Counted from the first letter of the stretch, positions 1 through 9,025 are shown. The stretch: 64,000 bases of DNA from Aquimarina sp. TRL1 (GCF_013365535.1 NZ_CP053590.1:2532501-2596500), one strand, 5' to 3'. Numbers and translations: made by a program. Notes: generated by a model from the letters alone, not told the origin.

Positions 1-817
1 GCTTTTCTCCGTATTTTCTAAGAGCAATCCCTCCTATAACTCCATCTGAATTAGAAAGATTTCCATGTTGATATCGGTACATAAGCATGCTATTGATACT
101 AATGCCGTTTTTTCCAAAATCATATTGCCCGCTGATCCAGGCTTGGTGGCGATAGGTGATGATACTATCAGTTTTGAAGGCGTTATTACGAGCTCTTCCG
201 GCAACAGCATATCCGATGGAAAGGGCTCCTCCTTTTTGTTGTCTATAGGCTTTTTTAGTTTTCTCGTAAGCGATTTTGAGAGCATTGTTTTCTACAATAG
301 TTCCAGGGTCGTGGTGATGAGGTCCCGGATCTTCTTTAGGAAGTAATTCCCTGTCGATACTCTCACCTAAAGCCTTATTGTATAAAATATCCTTACTATC
401 CCAAAGTGTCATCCTGAGCCCTCCGGAGAATAGCATGTCGTCAGGGAAATCAGTAGCGTTAATTGTAGCAAGAGATAGTTGAAGATTTGCCAGAAAGCGA
501 CTCCAGTATTTTGTTCTGTATTCTTCTATATTTTGTAATCTTCCACCAAAGTTAAAATACGGGTTAAAATCAATAGCTAAGCCAGGACTAACATTATTAC
601 CACTGATAAAATTTGTAGCCAGTTGCGTAATGACTTCTTGTGCTGCTGTAGCCCGTAATACAGTTGTCGGATTAGCATCAAGTACAGCAAAAGCAGGACT
701 CTCAGGGATGCTGTAATCCAGTTTATAACGAAATGCCTCGGTGTTGTTTTCTTGAGCGATCCCGATATATAACCACCCAAACAGAAAAAGATAGTTTATG
801 AGTCTATTTGCTTCCAT
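1..817 (-). CDS. Uncharacterised secreted, probably outer-membrane protein (3' end outside window)
   Basis: The minus strand is open from an ATG at 817 to the window edge, giving at least 272 codons with no stop, so the C-terminus is missing. The N-terminus is a signal peptide: charged start, hydrophobic run, and a cut after IGIAQ, the AQ-type site common in Flavobacteriaceae. Alternating polar and aromatic stretches near the visible end (for example SINSMLMYRYQHG) suggest beta-barrel strands. The start lies 22 bases inside the preceding minus-strand gene, so the two are probably translationally coupled. I do not recognise the family. The reading frame and export are well supported; function is unknown. 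Confidence 0.75.
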   Translation of the reverse strand, partial: MEANRLINYLFLFGWLYIGIAQENNTEAFRYKLDYSIPESPAFAVLDANPTTVLRATAAQEVITQLATNFISGNNVSPGLAIDFNPYFNFGGRLQNIEEYRTKYWSRFLANLQLSLATINATDFPDDMLFSGGLRMTLWDSKDILYNKALGESIDRELLPKEDPGPHHHDPGTIVENNALKIAYEKTKKAYRQQKGGALSIGYAVAGRARNNAFKTDSIITYRHQAWISGQYDFGKNGISINSMLMYRYQHGNLSNSDGVIGGIALRKYGEK

Positions 818-1242
818 AGGTTTGTTGTGGGGTTTTGAGAATCGATAAGATGCTTGAAGATAATGTGATTTCCAAATTGAAGTTGCTTTCCATCTCCTAC
901 AAAGGGAACAATCCTGGAAGCCGTTTTTTTCCAGCGTTGTATTGTGTCCTGAATGATTCGGATGGTGAATTCTCCTCGCTCCAGATTTTTAATCATAGCA
1001 CATGAGTTCACAGACCATGCGAGAGAGTTGTTCTCTAACTTATCCGGTTTTTGAGGGATAATGCATTCGTCGAATCCTTTATCCCCAGTAATCAAATTCC
1101 ACTTTTCTTTTTTTATCCATTTTTCATCTTGTAGTTCCCATAGAACAAAAGAAGAGTTGGATCGAATTCCATTGTTTACAGTAAGTTGTATTTTTATAGG
1201 ACCGCCTTTGGGATCAATAAGGCAATAATTAGATGCAGGCAT
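796..1242 (-). CDS. Hypothetical protein, 148 aa
   Basis: A 148-residue protein without an obvious signal peptide or membrane segment; it is rich in Trp, Lys and Ile and looks like a small beta-rich soluble domain. Its stop overlaps the start of the secreted protein at 817 by 22 bases, so the pair probably forms one transcript. No family is recognised. The start at 1242 is the first ATG of the frame; an upstream alternative is not evident. It could be exported with its partner by a route I cannot see, or act in the cytoplasm. Coding is supported mainly by length, composition and the overlap. Confidence 0.6.
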   Translation of the reverse strand: MPASNYCLIDPKGGPIKIQLTVNNGIRSNSSFVLWELQDEKWIKKEKWNLITGDKGFDECIIPQKPDKLENNSLAWSVNSCAMIKNLERGEFTIRIIQDTIQRWKKTASRIVPFVGDGKQLQFGNHIIFKHLIDSQNPTTNLWKQIDS

Positions 1243-1383
1243 ATGGTTTGAAGAGGATTGTGTGATGTGTTAAACAAAGCGTGATTTCTTAATCGTAAAA
1301 TTAGGGAATTAATTTATGACATAAGATGATTTCAATAGATGAATTGAGAATTTTAATGAATTCGAGAAAGGTATTAAAATAAA

Positions 1384-1408
1384 AAAACTTCCTGTCTAAG
1401 GAAGTTTT
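1384..1408 (-). terminator. Intrinsic terminator for the 1434-1808 gene
   Basis: AAAACTTCC and GGAAGTTTT form a 9-bp stem around a 7-base loop. Read on the minus strand it is followed by a run of T, just after the stop codon of the gene at 1434-1808. The symmetric A/T flanks would also let it act on the plus strand. Confidence 0.75.
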
Positions 1409-1433
1409 TTTATTATTTAGTGAGAAAATACTG

Positions 1434-1808
1434 TTACCACCCAGAAATACTGGATTCACCACTAAAAGATGGTATTGGGATAAAAACAGTGTCTATTTTT
1501 CGAGTAATATACGTTCCCATTTTTACAATCCGTTCTTTATTTTTAAGAATAATTTTTTTAGTTCGTTTCCATTCTTCGAGACTAAAAAAATCAGTACTGC
1601 TTCCTAAAGTTTCATTATATGATGCAGTCTCTGAGGATTTAAAAATAAGATTATTTTCTGTGTCACTATTCTTTTCTGTACTATAGGTACCTTCTTCAAT
1701 CGTAAGATCAAGAGATTTTACGCATTGAGTAACATTTTTGTGATCCTGAGCATATGAAAATTGCCCGATCCATAATGCAATAATAATTAGAACAATTTTT
1801 ACTTTCAT
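1434..1808 (-). CDS. Small secreted hypothetical protein, 124 aa
   Basis: The N-terminus is a clear signal peptide (MKVKIVLIIIALWIGQFSYAQ, cut after Ala-Gln), leaving a mature protein of about 100 residues rich in Ser, Thr, Glu and Lys. There is no lipobox and no recognisable domain. The gene stands alone, with its own terminator just downstream at 1384-1408. I do not recognise the family; a periplasmic or surface location is inferred from the signal peptide only. The long opposite-strand frame across the same bases has no signal or domain and is taken as a shadow. Confidence 0.65.
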   Translation of the reverse strand: MKVKIVLIIIALWIGQFSYAQDHKNVTQCVKSLDLTIEEGTYSTEKNSDTENNLIFKSSETASYNETLGSSTDFFSLEEWKRTKKIILKNKERIVKMGTYITRKIDTVFIPIPSFSGESSISGW

Positions 1809-1917
1809 TATTCTGGGGTTAATAGTTTTACAATTACGATTTACAATACTTACTATTTGTTTTTTAGTATAACCTAAAATTAGGAAATTTAGTATTATAG
1901 AACTCTTAAAAAATCTA

Positions 1918-1944
1918 AAAACAACAGTTAACGTTTGTTGTTTT
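1918..1944. repeat. Inverted repeat in the gap upstream of the small secreted protein
   Basis: AAAACAACA and TGTTGTTTT are perfect 9-base complements separated by GTTAACGTT. The repeat lies in the 318-base gap 1809-2126, which otherwise holds only the metK terminator and, presumably, the promoter of the 1434-1808 gene. It may be a protein-binding site or a weak bidirectional terminator; nothing decides between these. Confidence 0.4.
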
Positions 1945-2051
1945 GTTTTGTGTATTTTGTTGTTTTTTAAGTTTTTAAGGTTTTGATGTAGCTAAAATAA
2001 AGGATATTGTTTAAAATTCATTACGGCAAAACCACACACTTTGTCTAGGGT

Positions 2052-2094
2052 AAGAATAAAAAAACCTGAAACTACTTCAATAGTAGTTTCAGGT
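2052..2094 (-). terminator. Intrinsic terminator of metK
   Basis: ACCTGAAACTAC (2064-2075) pairs perfectly with GTAGTTTCAGGT (2083-2094) around a 7-base loop. On the minus strand the stem is followed directly by a T run (2052-2063). It sits about 30 bases past the metK stop codon. Confidence 0.9.
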
Positions 2095-2126
2095 TCTGAT
2101 TTGAATGTATTTTATAATGGGTTATT

Positions 2127-3383
2127 TTATAGATTAAAAGCCTTTTTTACGGCAGCTACATAATCTAGTTTTTCCCAGGTGAATAATTCTACTTCTTTTT
2201 CTATTTTTCCTGAGTATGGGCTTTCGAATACTTTGGTAATTTTTTGAGGTTGTTTTCCCATATGACCATAAGCAGCAGTTTCCTGATAAATAGGATTTCT
2301 TAACTTCAATCTTTCTTCGATGGCAGCAGGTCTCATATCAAAAATCTGAGAAACTTTTTCTGCAATCTCTCCATCAGTTAATCCGGTTTTGCTAGTGCCA
2401 TAGGTATCTACAAATATAGATGTAGGTTCTACCACTCCAATTGCATATGAAACCTGAACTAAGGCTTCACTGGCAACTCCTGCGGCAACAAGGTTTTTCG
2501 CAATATGTCTGGAAGCATAAGCAGCTGAGCGATCTACTTTGCTAGGATCTTTTCCTGAGAAAGCACCTCCTCCATGAGCTCCTTTTCCTCCGTAAGTATC
2601 AACGATAATTTTTCTACCGGTAAGTCCGGTATCTCCATGAGGTCCTCCGATAACAAATTTACCAGTAGGGTTAATGTGGTAAACAATTTCTTCGTTGAAT
2701 AACTGCTGTACGTATGCTGGTAATTGAGCAACAACTCTCGGAATAAGAATTGAAATAATATCTTGCTTTATTTTGTCTAGCATAACTTCGTCATTACTGT
2801 CGAAATCATCATGCTGTGTAGATACTACAATAGCAACAATTCTTTGTGGGACATTGTCATCACTGTATTCTATAGTTACCTGACTTTTTGAATCGGGACG
2901 GAGATAAGGAATCTCTTTACCTTCTCTTCTTAGGTTAGCTAGCTCTATTAATATTTTATGAGAAATATCCAGGGCCAATGGCATGTAATTTTCAGTTTCC
3001 TTAGTAGCATAACCAAACATCATCCCTTGGTCTCCAGCACCCTGCTCTTCTTTTGTTTCTCTGTCGACACCTTGGTTAATATCTTGAGATTGTTCGTGAA
3101 TTAAAGAAATTACTCCGCAGGAGTCTCCGCTAAATTGATAAGCTCCTTTGGTGTAGCCAATTGCATTGATAACGTCACGAGCAATATGCTGTACGTCTAG
3201 GTATGTTTTAGATTTTACTTCTCCAGCCAGTACAACCTGCCCTGTTGTAACCAGTGTTTCACAGGCTACTTTAGACTCTGGATCAAAAGCTAAAAAATTA
3301 TCTAATAGCGCATCACTAATTTGATCTGCTACTTTATCTGGGTGTCCTTCAGATACACTTTCTGAAGTGAATAAATATGCCAT
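2127..3383 (-). CDS. metK: S-adenosylmethionine synthase
   Basis: Makes S-adenosylmethionine from methionine and ATP in the cytoplasm, the step that consumes the product of the neighbouring methionine genes. The 418-residue length fits the family. GHPDK (residues 13-17) starts the N-terminal domain, GAGDQG (115-120) is the ATP-binding hexapeptide, and [19 protein letters not shown] is the conserved C-terminal loop. The gene is transcribed alone, divergently from the metY operon, from a promoter near 3569-3595 through a structured leader of about 180 bases, and ends at a strong terminator (2052-2094). The leader reads as a SAM-II-type riboswitch, so feedback by its own product is likely. Confidence 0.98.
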   Translation of the reverse strand: MAYLFTSESVSEGHPDKVADQISDALLDNFLAFDPESKVACETLVTTGQVVLAGEVKSKTYLDVQHIARDVINAIGYTKGAYQFSGDSCGVISLIHEQSQDINQGVDRETKEEQGAGDQGMMFGYATKETENYMPLALDISHKILIELANLRREGKEIPYLRPDSKSQVTIEYSDDNVPQRIVAIVVSTQHDDFDSNDEVMLDKIKQDIISILIPRVVAQLPAYVQQLFNEEIVYHINPTGKFVIGGPHGDTGLTGRKIIVDTYGGKGAHGGGAFSGKDPSKVDRSAAYASRHIAKNLVAAGVASEALVQVSYAIGVVEPTSIFVDTYGTSKTGLTDGEIAEKVSQIFDMRPAAIEERLKLRNPIYQETAAYGHMGKQPQKITKVFESPYSGKIEKEVELFTWEKLDYVAAVKKAFNL

Positions 3384-3442
3384 TCGTTTATCTGTTTAAA
3401 AAGGAATGTGATTAAGACCGTATTGCTTACCAGAGATAGAGA

Positions 3443-3465
3443 TTTCAAAAAAAGATTTTTTGAAA
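3443..3465 (-). other. AT-only hairpin in the metK leader
   Basis: On the minus strand, TTTCAAAAAA and TTTTTTGAAA form a perfect 10-bp stem with a TCT loop, starting one base after the putative SAM-II aptamer and about 60 bases before the metK start. It could be part of the expression platform, although it lacks the GC-rich stem of a normal terminator. Confidence 0.5.
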
Positions 3466-3559
3466 GTACTGTTTTAGCATTTTCTCTGTTTCTATAACAG
3501 CGATACAGAAATGATATTTCGGTATCTCTAGGGTTGCAATCAGTCAAATTTATCCCTAA
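3466..3559 (-). promoter_or_regulatory. Putative SAM-II (SAM-alpha) riboswitch with an inserted double hairpin, metK leader
   Basis: On the minus strand P1 is TTAGGG (3559-3554) with CCCTAG (3533-3528; outer pair T-G). Its 20-base loop ends ATTTGACTGATTGCAA, matching the SAM-II pattern AUUUG...UUGCA. After two extra hairpins (3502-3526 and 3486-3500) comes GCTAAAACAGT (3478-3468): GCUAAA is the conserved SAM-II 3' element, and the CAGT after it can pair with ACTG of the P1 loop (3544-3541), giving the H-type pseudoknot. P1 begins only a few bases after the predicted transcription start. The class call rests on remembered consensus, not a covariance search. Confidence 0.72.
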
Positions 3560-3568
3560 TAATTTCGG

Positions 3569-3595
3569 CAAAGGTATAAAAAATGATCATACCAA
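3569..3595 (-). promoter_or_regulatory. metK promoter
   Basis: On the minus strand TTG (3595-3593) and TACCTTTG (3576-3569) match the Bacteroidota -33 TTG and -7 TAnnTTTG elements, 16 bases apart. Transcription would begin near 3563, just before the first riboswitch stem. Confidence 0.7.
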
Positions 3596-3821
3596 AACCT
3601 GTTTGACGTTTCAATATTTTTCTTTTTTGAAAAATAAAGATTTTATTAAGAACTCTTTAAGGGAAACACACTTAGTAATGCAAGCTTAAAAGACAGTTGA
3701 AGAAATAAAAAAAACTAAAAAAATAAATGTAATCAGATGCGAATGAGCGTGTTTATGAAAGAGTATTTTTTGTTAAACTAAGTTTTTTTAGAGAAAAATA
3801 TGGTAGTTTCAAAATAATTAC

Positions 3822-3829
3822 TAATTTTG
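3822..3829 (+). promoter_or_regulatory. -7 element of the metY operon
   Basis: TAATTTTG fits TAnnTTTG and lies 28 bases before the first stem of the SAM-I aptamer. No clear TTG is found at the -33 position. Confidence 0.6.
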
Positions 3830-3856
3830 ACCCCAAGTTTCTTATACATTTTAGTA

Positions 3857-3967
3857 AGTTATCAAGAAAGGCGGAGGGAATAGACCCGATGAAGCCTTAG
3901 CAACCCTTTATCCGTAAAGAAGGTGCTAAATTCTATCCACTGTATTTTATTGTTGGAATAGATAACT
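3857..3967 (+). promoter_or_regulatory. SAM-I (S-box) riboswitch, metY operon
   Basis: P1 is AGTTATC (3857-3863) with GATAACT (3961-3967). The conserved S-box core is present: AAGGCGGAGGGA, then GACCCGATGAAGCCTT (P2 and the kink-turn/pseudoknot region), then TTAGCAACCC. The aptamer precedes metY, metX and other methionine genes, so SAM should lower their expression. Confidence 0.95.
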
Positions 3968-4189
3968 AAAATCAATTACTTTCTGTAATTGAAAAACCTT
4001 TCTTTTTAATTTTCTATGACAATACACTACTAACAAATATAGGGTGTGCTATGTATTGGGCTCTTAGCAAAAATTTGTTTTGTAAGATTAATGATTTCTG
4101 AAAAAAACAAATAATGCATTATTGACTTTGTGAAGAACAACGTCAGAATTGTAATAAGTTAAAGTCTAAAAAAATTGAATTAGAAAATC
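3968..4189 (+). other. Long leader between SAM-I aptamer and metY
   Basis: It holds a hairpin CAATTAC/GTAATTG (3973-3991) followed by CCTTTCTT (3997-4004), which is complementary to AAGAAAGG (3864-3871) inside the aptamer P2 strand. No GC-rich terminator is visible. The remaining 180 or so bases to the metY start show no gene. Confidence 0.5.
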
Positions 4190-5476
4190 ATGAGTACTAA
4201 AAAACTAGCAACAAATGCTTTGCATGCAGGACACGATGTGAAGAGTAACGGAGGAACCAGAGCTGTTCCTATTTATCAAACCTCTTCATATGTTTTTAAT
4301 AATGCTGATCATGCAGCGAATCTGTTTAATCTTTCAGAGGCAGGGTTTATCTACACGAGATTAAATAACCCTACTAATGATATCTTAGAGCAGCGTTTAG
4401 CAACACTGGAAGGAGGAATTGGTGCTGTTGTTACTGCTTCTGGGACAGCGGCAATTAATACCACACTGTTAACTTTGTTGAAGTCTGGAGATCATATTGT
4501 CGCTTCAAGCAGTCTTTATGGAGGAACGTATAACCTCCTCAATGTCACATTACCGCGCTTAGGGATTACAACTACTTTTGTAGATGCTGCTAATCCAGAA
4601 AATTTTTCTTCGGCAATTCAGGAGAATACTAGGGCAATATTTGTAGAATCATTAGGGAATCCAAAACTGGATGTATTGGATTTGAAAAAGATTGCAGCGG
4701 TATCAAAATCGAATAATATCCCTTTTATAGTGGATAATACAGTTGCTTCTCCAGCCTTATTAAATCCAATTGCATATGGGGCGAATATCGTTATACATTC
4801 ATTGACAAAATACATTAGTGGAAATGGAACCTCTTTAGGAGGAGTGGTGATTGATGCAGGGACATTTGATTGGGCAAACGGAAAGTTTCCGGAGTTTACA
4901 GAACCTTCCGCAGGGTATCATGGATTAGTATATCACGAAGCGTTGGGAGCTGCAGCATTTATAGCAAAAATCAGAATAGAAGGGTTGAGAGATTATGGGG
5001 CAGCCCTAAGTCCATTTAATGCTTTTCAGATTTTGCAAGGATTGGAAACGCTGGAAATCAGGATACAGAAACACAGTGAAAATGCATTGGCATTAGCACA
5101 ATGGTTGCAAGAGCAAGATGAAGTAGAGTGGGTTCGATATCCGGGATTAAAAGAAGATGAATACTATGAGTTAGCAAATGAATATTTGCCCAAAGGACAA
5201 AGTGGAATTGTAACTTTTGGAGCAAAAGGAGGTTTTGAATCAGCGAAAAGAATAGCAGATGAAACCAGCATATTCTCTTTACTGGCGAATATAGGAGACT
5301 CCAAGTCTTTGATTATTCATCCGGCAAGTACAACTCACCAGCAATTAACAGAAGAACAGCAAAAATCTACTGGAGTAACGAGTGATTTGATTCGTCTTTC
5401 GGTTGGATTGGAAGATGTGGAGGATCTAAAAACAGATTTAAAAAACGCATTTGCTGTAATTAAAGAAACGGTTTAA
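4190..5476 (+). CDS. metY: O-acetylhomoserine sulfhydrylase
   Basis: PLP enzyme of the Cys/Met metabolism family that joins O-acetylhomoserine with sulfide to give homocysteine. The 428-residue length is the long MetY form rather than the roughly 390-residue cystathionine enzymes. The PLP lysine is K207 in HSLTKYISG, and the C-terminal HPASTTH motif is present. It is first in the SAM-I-controlled operon, followed 22 bases later by metX, which supplies the acetylated substrate. Cysteine synthase side activity is common in this family and cannot be excluded. The ATG follows an A-rich stretch typical of Bacteroidota start regions. Confidence 0.95.
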   Translation: MSTKKLATNALHAGHDVKSNGGTRAVPIYQTSSYVFNNADHAANLFNLSEAGFIYTRLNNPTNDILEQRLATLEGGIGAVVTASGTAAINTTLLTLLKSGDHIVASSSLYGGTYNLLNVTLPRLGITTTFVDAANPENFSSAIQENTRAIFVESLGNPKLDVLDLKKIAAVSKSNNIPFIVDNTVASPALLNPIAYGANIVIHSLTKYISGNGTSLGGVVIDAGTFDWANGKFPEFTEPSAGYHGLVYHEALGAAAFIAKIRIEGLRDYGAALSPFNAFQILQGLETLEIRIQKHSENALALAQWLQEQDEVEWVRYPGLKEDEYYELANEYLPKGQSGIVTFGAKGGFESAKRIADETSIFSLLANIGDSKSLIIHPASTTHQQLTEEQQKSTGVTSDLIRLSVGLEDVEDLKTDLKNAFAVIKETV

Positions 5477-5498
5477 AAAAAAGAATTAGAAAAGGATT

Positions 5499-6458
5499 AT
5501 GCTGCAACGAATTCAGATCGATACCTTTAGAACATTACAAGGAGTTTGTTTTGAAAAACTATCACTCACCTACGAAGTATTTGGGCAGCCACTGGAGCGT
5601 GCGCCAGTGGTGCTAGTCAATCACGCTTTGACAGGGAACTCTTCAGTGTGTGGAGAAGATGGTTGGTGGAAAGGTCTTATAGGAAAAGGAAAGTGTATTG
5701 ATACTGATAAGTATGCAATTTTATCGTTTAATATTCCTGGAAATGGATATCAGGAAGAAGAAAATAAAATAGAGGATTATAAGGCGTTTGTCGCCAGAGA
5801 TGTTGCAGCCATTTTTCTTGAAGGATTACAACGGTTAGGAGTAGGTGAATTATACGCAGTTATAGGAGGGTCTGTAGGAGGAGGAATAGCATGGGAGTTA
5901 GCTGTATTGGCGCCAAAATTGATCAGACATCTTGTTCCGATTGCTTCAGATTGGAAATCGACAGATTGGCTAAAAGCAACTTGTCTGGTACAAGAGCAAA
6001 TTCTATTGCATTCTAATAATCCTGTTCATGATGCGAGACTTCATGCGATGCTGGTATATAGAACCCCGGAATCTTTTTCTCAAAAATTCGAAAGAAGTTT
6101 TAATGAGGAAAAAGGAATGTATAATATAGAAAGCTGGTTGTTTCATCACGGAAAGAAACTCGAAAGTAGGTTCGGGTTGTCTTCTTATAAAGCCTTAAAT
6201 CATATTCTGGCTAATATAGATATCACAAAAGACAGGGGGGCATTTGAGGAGGTGATAAAAGATGTAGAATGTGCGATTCATCAGATCAGTGTAGATTCTG
6301 ATTTGTTTTTTACAGCAAAAGAAAACAAAGATACATTTGAGATTTTGAAAAAACACAATCCTAAACATACATATGGAGTTGTTAAATCAGTTCATGGTCA
6401 TGATGCTTTTTTTATAGAGTATGATCAATTACATCAATTATTAAAACACGTGTTTTAG
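5499..6458 (+). CDS. metX: Homoserine O-acetyltransferase
   Basis: Alpha/beta-hydrolase-fold acyltransferase that activates homoserine, most likely with acetyl-CoA. Seen: NHALTGNS near residues 41-48, the nucleophile elbow GGSVGGG with Ser125, and HGHDAFF near the C-terminus supplying the catalytic Asp and His. At 319 residues it is a little shorter than the usual 350 or so, but no motif is missing. It sits between metY, which uses its product, and the homoserine-forming thrA-type gene. Whether acetyl- or succinyl-CoA is used cannot be read with certainty; the operon encodes both a MetY and a MetZ. Confidence 0.92.
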   Translation: MLQRIQIDTFRTLQGVCFEKLSLTYEVFGQPLERAPVVLVNHALTGNSSVCGEDGWWKGLIGKGKCIDTDKYAILSFNIPGNGYQEEENKIEDYKAFVARDVAAIFLEGLQRLGVGELYAVIGGSVGGGIAWELAVLAPKLIRHLVPIASDWKSTDWLKATCLVQEQILLHSNNPVHDARLHAMLVYRTPESFSQKFERSFNEEKGMYNIESWLFHHGKKLESRFGLSSYKALNHILANIDITKDRGAFEEVIKDVECAIHQISVDSDLFFTAKENKDTFEILKKHNPKHTYGVVKSVHGHDAFFIEYDQLHQLLKHVF

Positions 6459-6540
6459 AGACGTGCTATTAAAATGAAATAAATAAGCAAGGATGCTCAG
6501 AAGGATGAGATCTTTGAGAATTAAAAAATAAAGACGGATA

Positions 6541-8955
6541 ATGAAAGTTTTAAAATTTGGAGGAAAATCACTGGCAAATGGACAAGGAATCCAAACCGTA
6601 GTAGATATTATTGATCAGAAAGTAAAAAAAGGAGAACACATAACAGTGGTGCTTTCGGCAAGAGGGACTTCTACAGATGAATTGGAAGCAATTCTGGAGC
6701 AAGCTGTGAAAAATGAAAATTACCAAGAGGCGTTGGATGCGTTTAAGAAATATCAAATCGCAGATTTTGGAAATGTTAATTTTTTAGAAGAATTTGAAAT
6801 TCTTGACAAGTTGTTTGAGGGAGTTTCACTGCTGGGAGATTATAGCAAAAGAATCAAAGATCAGGTGTTGTCTCAGGGAGAAGTGATTTCTGCTAAGCTG
6901 GTGACACATTTGCTAAAGGAAAGAGGTGTGAATGCTCATTTTACAGATAGTAGAGAATTGATCATTACAGATGGTCAATTTGGAGATGCACAACCGTTAG
7001 ATACTTTATCTAAAGAAAATGTCGTGAAACATTTTGAAAAATATAATGGAACTACAGTGAATGTAGTGACAGGGTTTATCGCTTCGAATGCTAAAAATGA
7101 AACAACGACTTTAGGTAGAAATGGGAGTAATTATACAGCTTCGTTATTGGCGAATTATTTAAATGCTGAAGAATTACAGAACTTCACCCATGTTAATGGA
7201 ATTTATACAGCAAACCCTGATCTCGTGCCAGATGCAAAGAAGATAGAAAGACTGTCTTTTACAGAAGCAAATGAGTTAGCATATTTTGGGGCAAATATTT
7301 TACATGCCAAAACGATTATTCCATTAATAGAGAAAAATATCCCTCTTCGGATATTGAATACATTTGATCATAATAATGAAGGAACTCTTATAACTTCAGA
7401 AGCTAGCGAAAAAGGTATTAAGTCATTATCTGTATTGGAGAATGTGTCTTTGATAAACCTGGAAGGAAGAGGGTTATTGGGGAAAGTGGGAGTTGATGCT
7501 AGAATTTTTAAAGCTTTGGCGTATAAAAATATAAGTGTAAGTATTATATCTCAGGGGTCGTCAGAGCGAGGAATTGGATTGGTGGTAAGTGCAGATGAAG
7601 CAAAACAGGCAAAGGCGACGCTAGAGCAAGAGTTTGAGTCTGATTTTTACAAAAGAGATGTGAGTAGTATTACAGTGGAGAAGGATGTATCTGTAATTTC
7701 GATAATAGGACAGGATTTAAGTACCTTTCACAAGCCGTATAATGCATTGATACGGAATCAGGTGGTGCCGCTTTTATTTAATAATACTGTTACAGGAAAG
7801 AATGTGAGTTTGGTGGTTAAAAAGAACCAGCTTCATAAAGCTTTAAATGTGATTCATGGTGAGATTTTTGAAATTTCTAAAAAAGTTAATATTGCCATCT
7901 TTGGTCATGGCTTAGTTGGAGGGACTTTGATTGATCAGATATTGACATCTGCAAAAGAGATAGAAAAGCGTAAGAAAATTCATCTGAATATATTTGCTGT
8001 AGCGAATTCGAGAAAAGTACTCTTGCAGAAAAATGGAGTTAAAAAAGAGTGGAGAGGAGATTTAGAGGAGCATGGAGTTGTATATGAAATCGAAGAAATT
8101 ATAAAATATGCAGATGTACACCATTTAGAGAACTTAATAGCAATTGATAATACGGCAAGTAAAGAATTTACAGATCATTATATTACCTTAGTGAAGCATG
8201 GATTTGATTTGGTGTCTTCTAATAAGGTGGCGAATACGCTGAGTTTTGATTTTTATAAAGAGTTGAGAAAGACACTAGAAGAAAATCAAAAACAGTATCT
8301 GTATGAAACAAATGTGGGAGCAGGGTTACCTTTGATTGATACCATTAAACTGTTGCATTTATCAGGAGAGAACATTACCCGAATTAAAGGAGTGTTTTCG
8401 GGGTCATTAAGTTACTTGTTTAATACGTACTCAGTAGAAAACAGGAAGTTTAGTGAAGTGCTTCAGGAAGCAATAGATAAAGGGTTTACAGAACCAGATC
8501 CAAGAGAAGACCTGTGTGGGAATGATGTAGGGAGAAAACTATTGATACTTGCCAGGGAATTAGATTTGAGCAATGAGTTTGAAGATGTTCAGATAGATAA
8601 TTTGATCCCGGAAAATTTGAGAGATGGTGACGCAGCTTCTTTTCTAGGAAGGTTGCAAGAGTTGGATCCGGTATATGAAAAAATAAAAGAAGATCAGAAA
8701 GAGAAACATGTATTGCGCTATATAGGAGATTTATCAGGAGATTTGTCACAGGAAAAGGGAGTTTTGGAGGTGAAGCTGGTTTCGGTTCCTGAGAGCAGTG
8801 CTTTGGGGCAGGTAAAAGGGTCTGATTCTATTTTTGAAATTTACACTGAATCTTATGGAGATCAGCCCGTAGTGATACAAGGAGCAGGAGCAGGAGCAGC
8901 AGTTACGGCAAGAGGGGTTTTTGGAGATATTCTCAGGTTGACAGAAAAAGGATAA
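6541..8955 (+). CDS. thrA: Bifunctional aspartate kinase / homoserine dehydrogenase
   Basis: Catalyses the first and third steps from aspartate to homoserine. The N-terminal kinase starts with KFGGKSL; a double ACT-type regulatory region lies roughly at residues 300-450; the homoserine dehydrogenase begins with the NAD(P)-binding IFGHGLVGG and continues to the end. The 804-residue length fits the fused ThrA/MetL family. Placement after metX within a SAM-I operon suggests it serves methionine synthesis, so it may be a MetL-like isozyme; the sequence alone does not show which amino acid inhibits it. Start at the first ATG, 82 bases after metX. Confidence 0.95.
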   Translation: MKVLKFGGKSLANGQGIQTVVDIIDQKVKKGEHITVVLSARGTSTDELEAILEQAVKNENYQEALDAFKKYQIADFGNVNFLEEFEILDKLFEGVSLLGDYSKRIKDQVLSQGEVISAKLVTHLLKERGVNAHFTDSRELIITDGQFGDAQPLDTLSKENVVKHFEKYNGTTVNVVTGFIASNAKNETTTLGRNGSNYTASLLANYLNAEELQNFTHVNGIYTANPDLVPDAKKIERLSFTEANELAYFGANILHAKTIIPLIEKNIPLRILNTFDHNNEGTLITSEASEKGIKSLSVLENVSLINLEGRGLLGKVGVDARIFKALAYKNISVSIISQGSSERGIGLVVSADEAKQAKATLEQEFESDFYKRDVSSITVEKDVSVISIIGQDLSTFHKPYNALIRNQVVPLLFNNTVTGKNVSLVVKKNQLHKALNVIHGEIFEISKKVNIAIFGHGLVGGTLIDQILTSAKEIEKRKKIHLNIFAVANSRKVLLQKNGVKKEWRGDLEEHGVVYEIEEIIKYADVHHLENLIAIDNTASKEFTDHYITLVKHGFDLVSSNKVANTLSFDFYKELRKTLEENQKQYLYETNVGAGLPLIDTIKLLHLSGENITRIKGVFSGSLSYLFNTYSVENRKFSEVLQEAIDKGFTEPDPREDLCGNDVGRKLLILARELDLSNEFEDVQIDNLIPENLRDGDAASFLGRLQELDPVYEKIKEDQKEKHVLRYIGDLSGDLSQEKGVLEVKLVSVPESSALGQVKGSDSIFEIYTESYGDQPVVIQGAGAGAAVTARGVFGDILRLTEKG

Positions 8956-9025
8956 GTTCAAAAAAAAGTACTGGAAGGAATACTGTGAATTAAAAAAAAT
9001 AATTACTAAGAAATAAGTATGACCA

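Noticed and set aside
65..346. 93-codon plus-strand frame over the first gene
   Set aside because: It is antisense to the longer minus-strand frame that has a signal peptide and runs off the window edge; no domain or start context of its own.
3443..3465. AT-only hairpin as an intrinsic terminator of the metK leader
   Set aside because: The stem has almost no G or C and is not followed by a clean T run.
3329..3571. 80-codon minus-strand frame covering the metK leader
   Set aside because: It overlaps the metK start and the structured leader RNA, and its translation is Leu/Phe-rich without family character.
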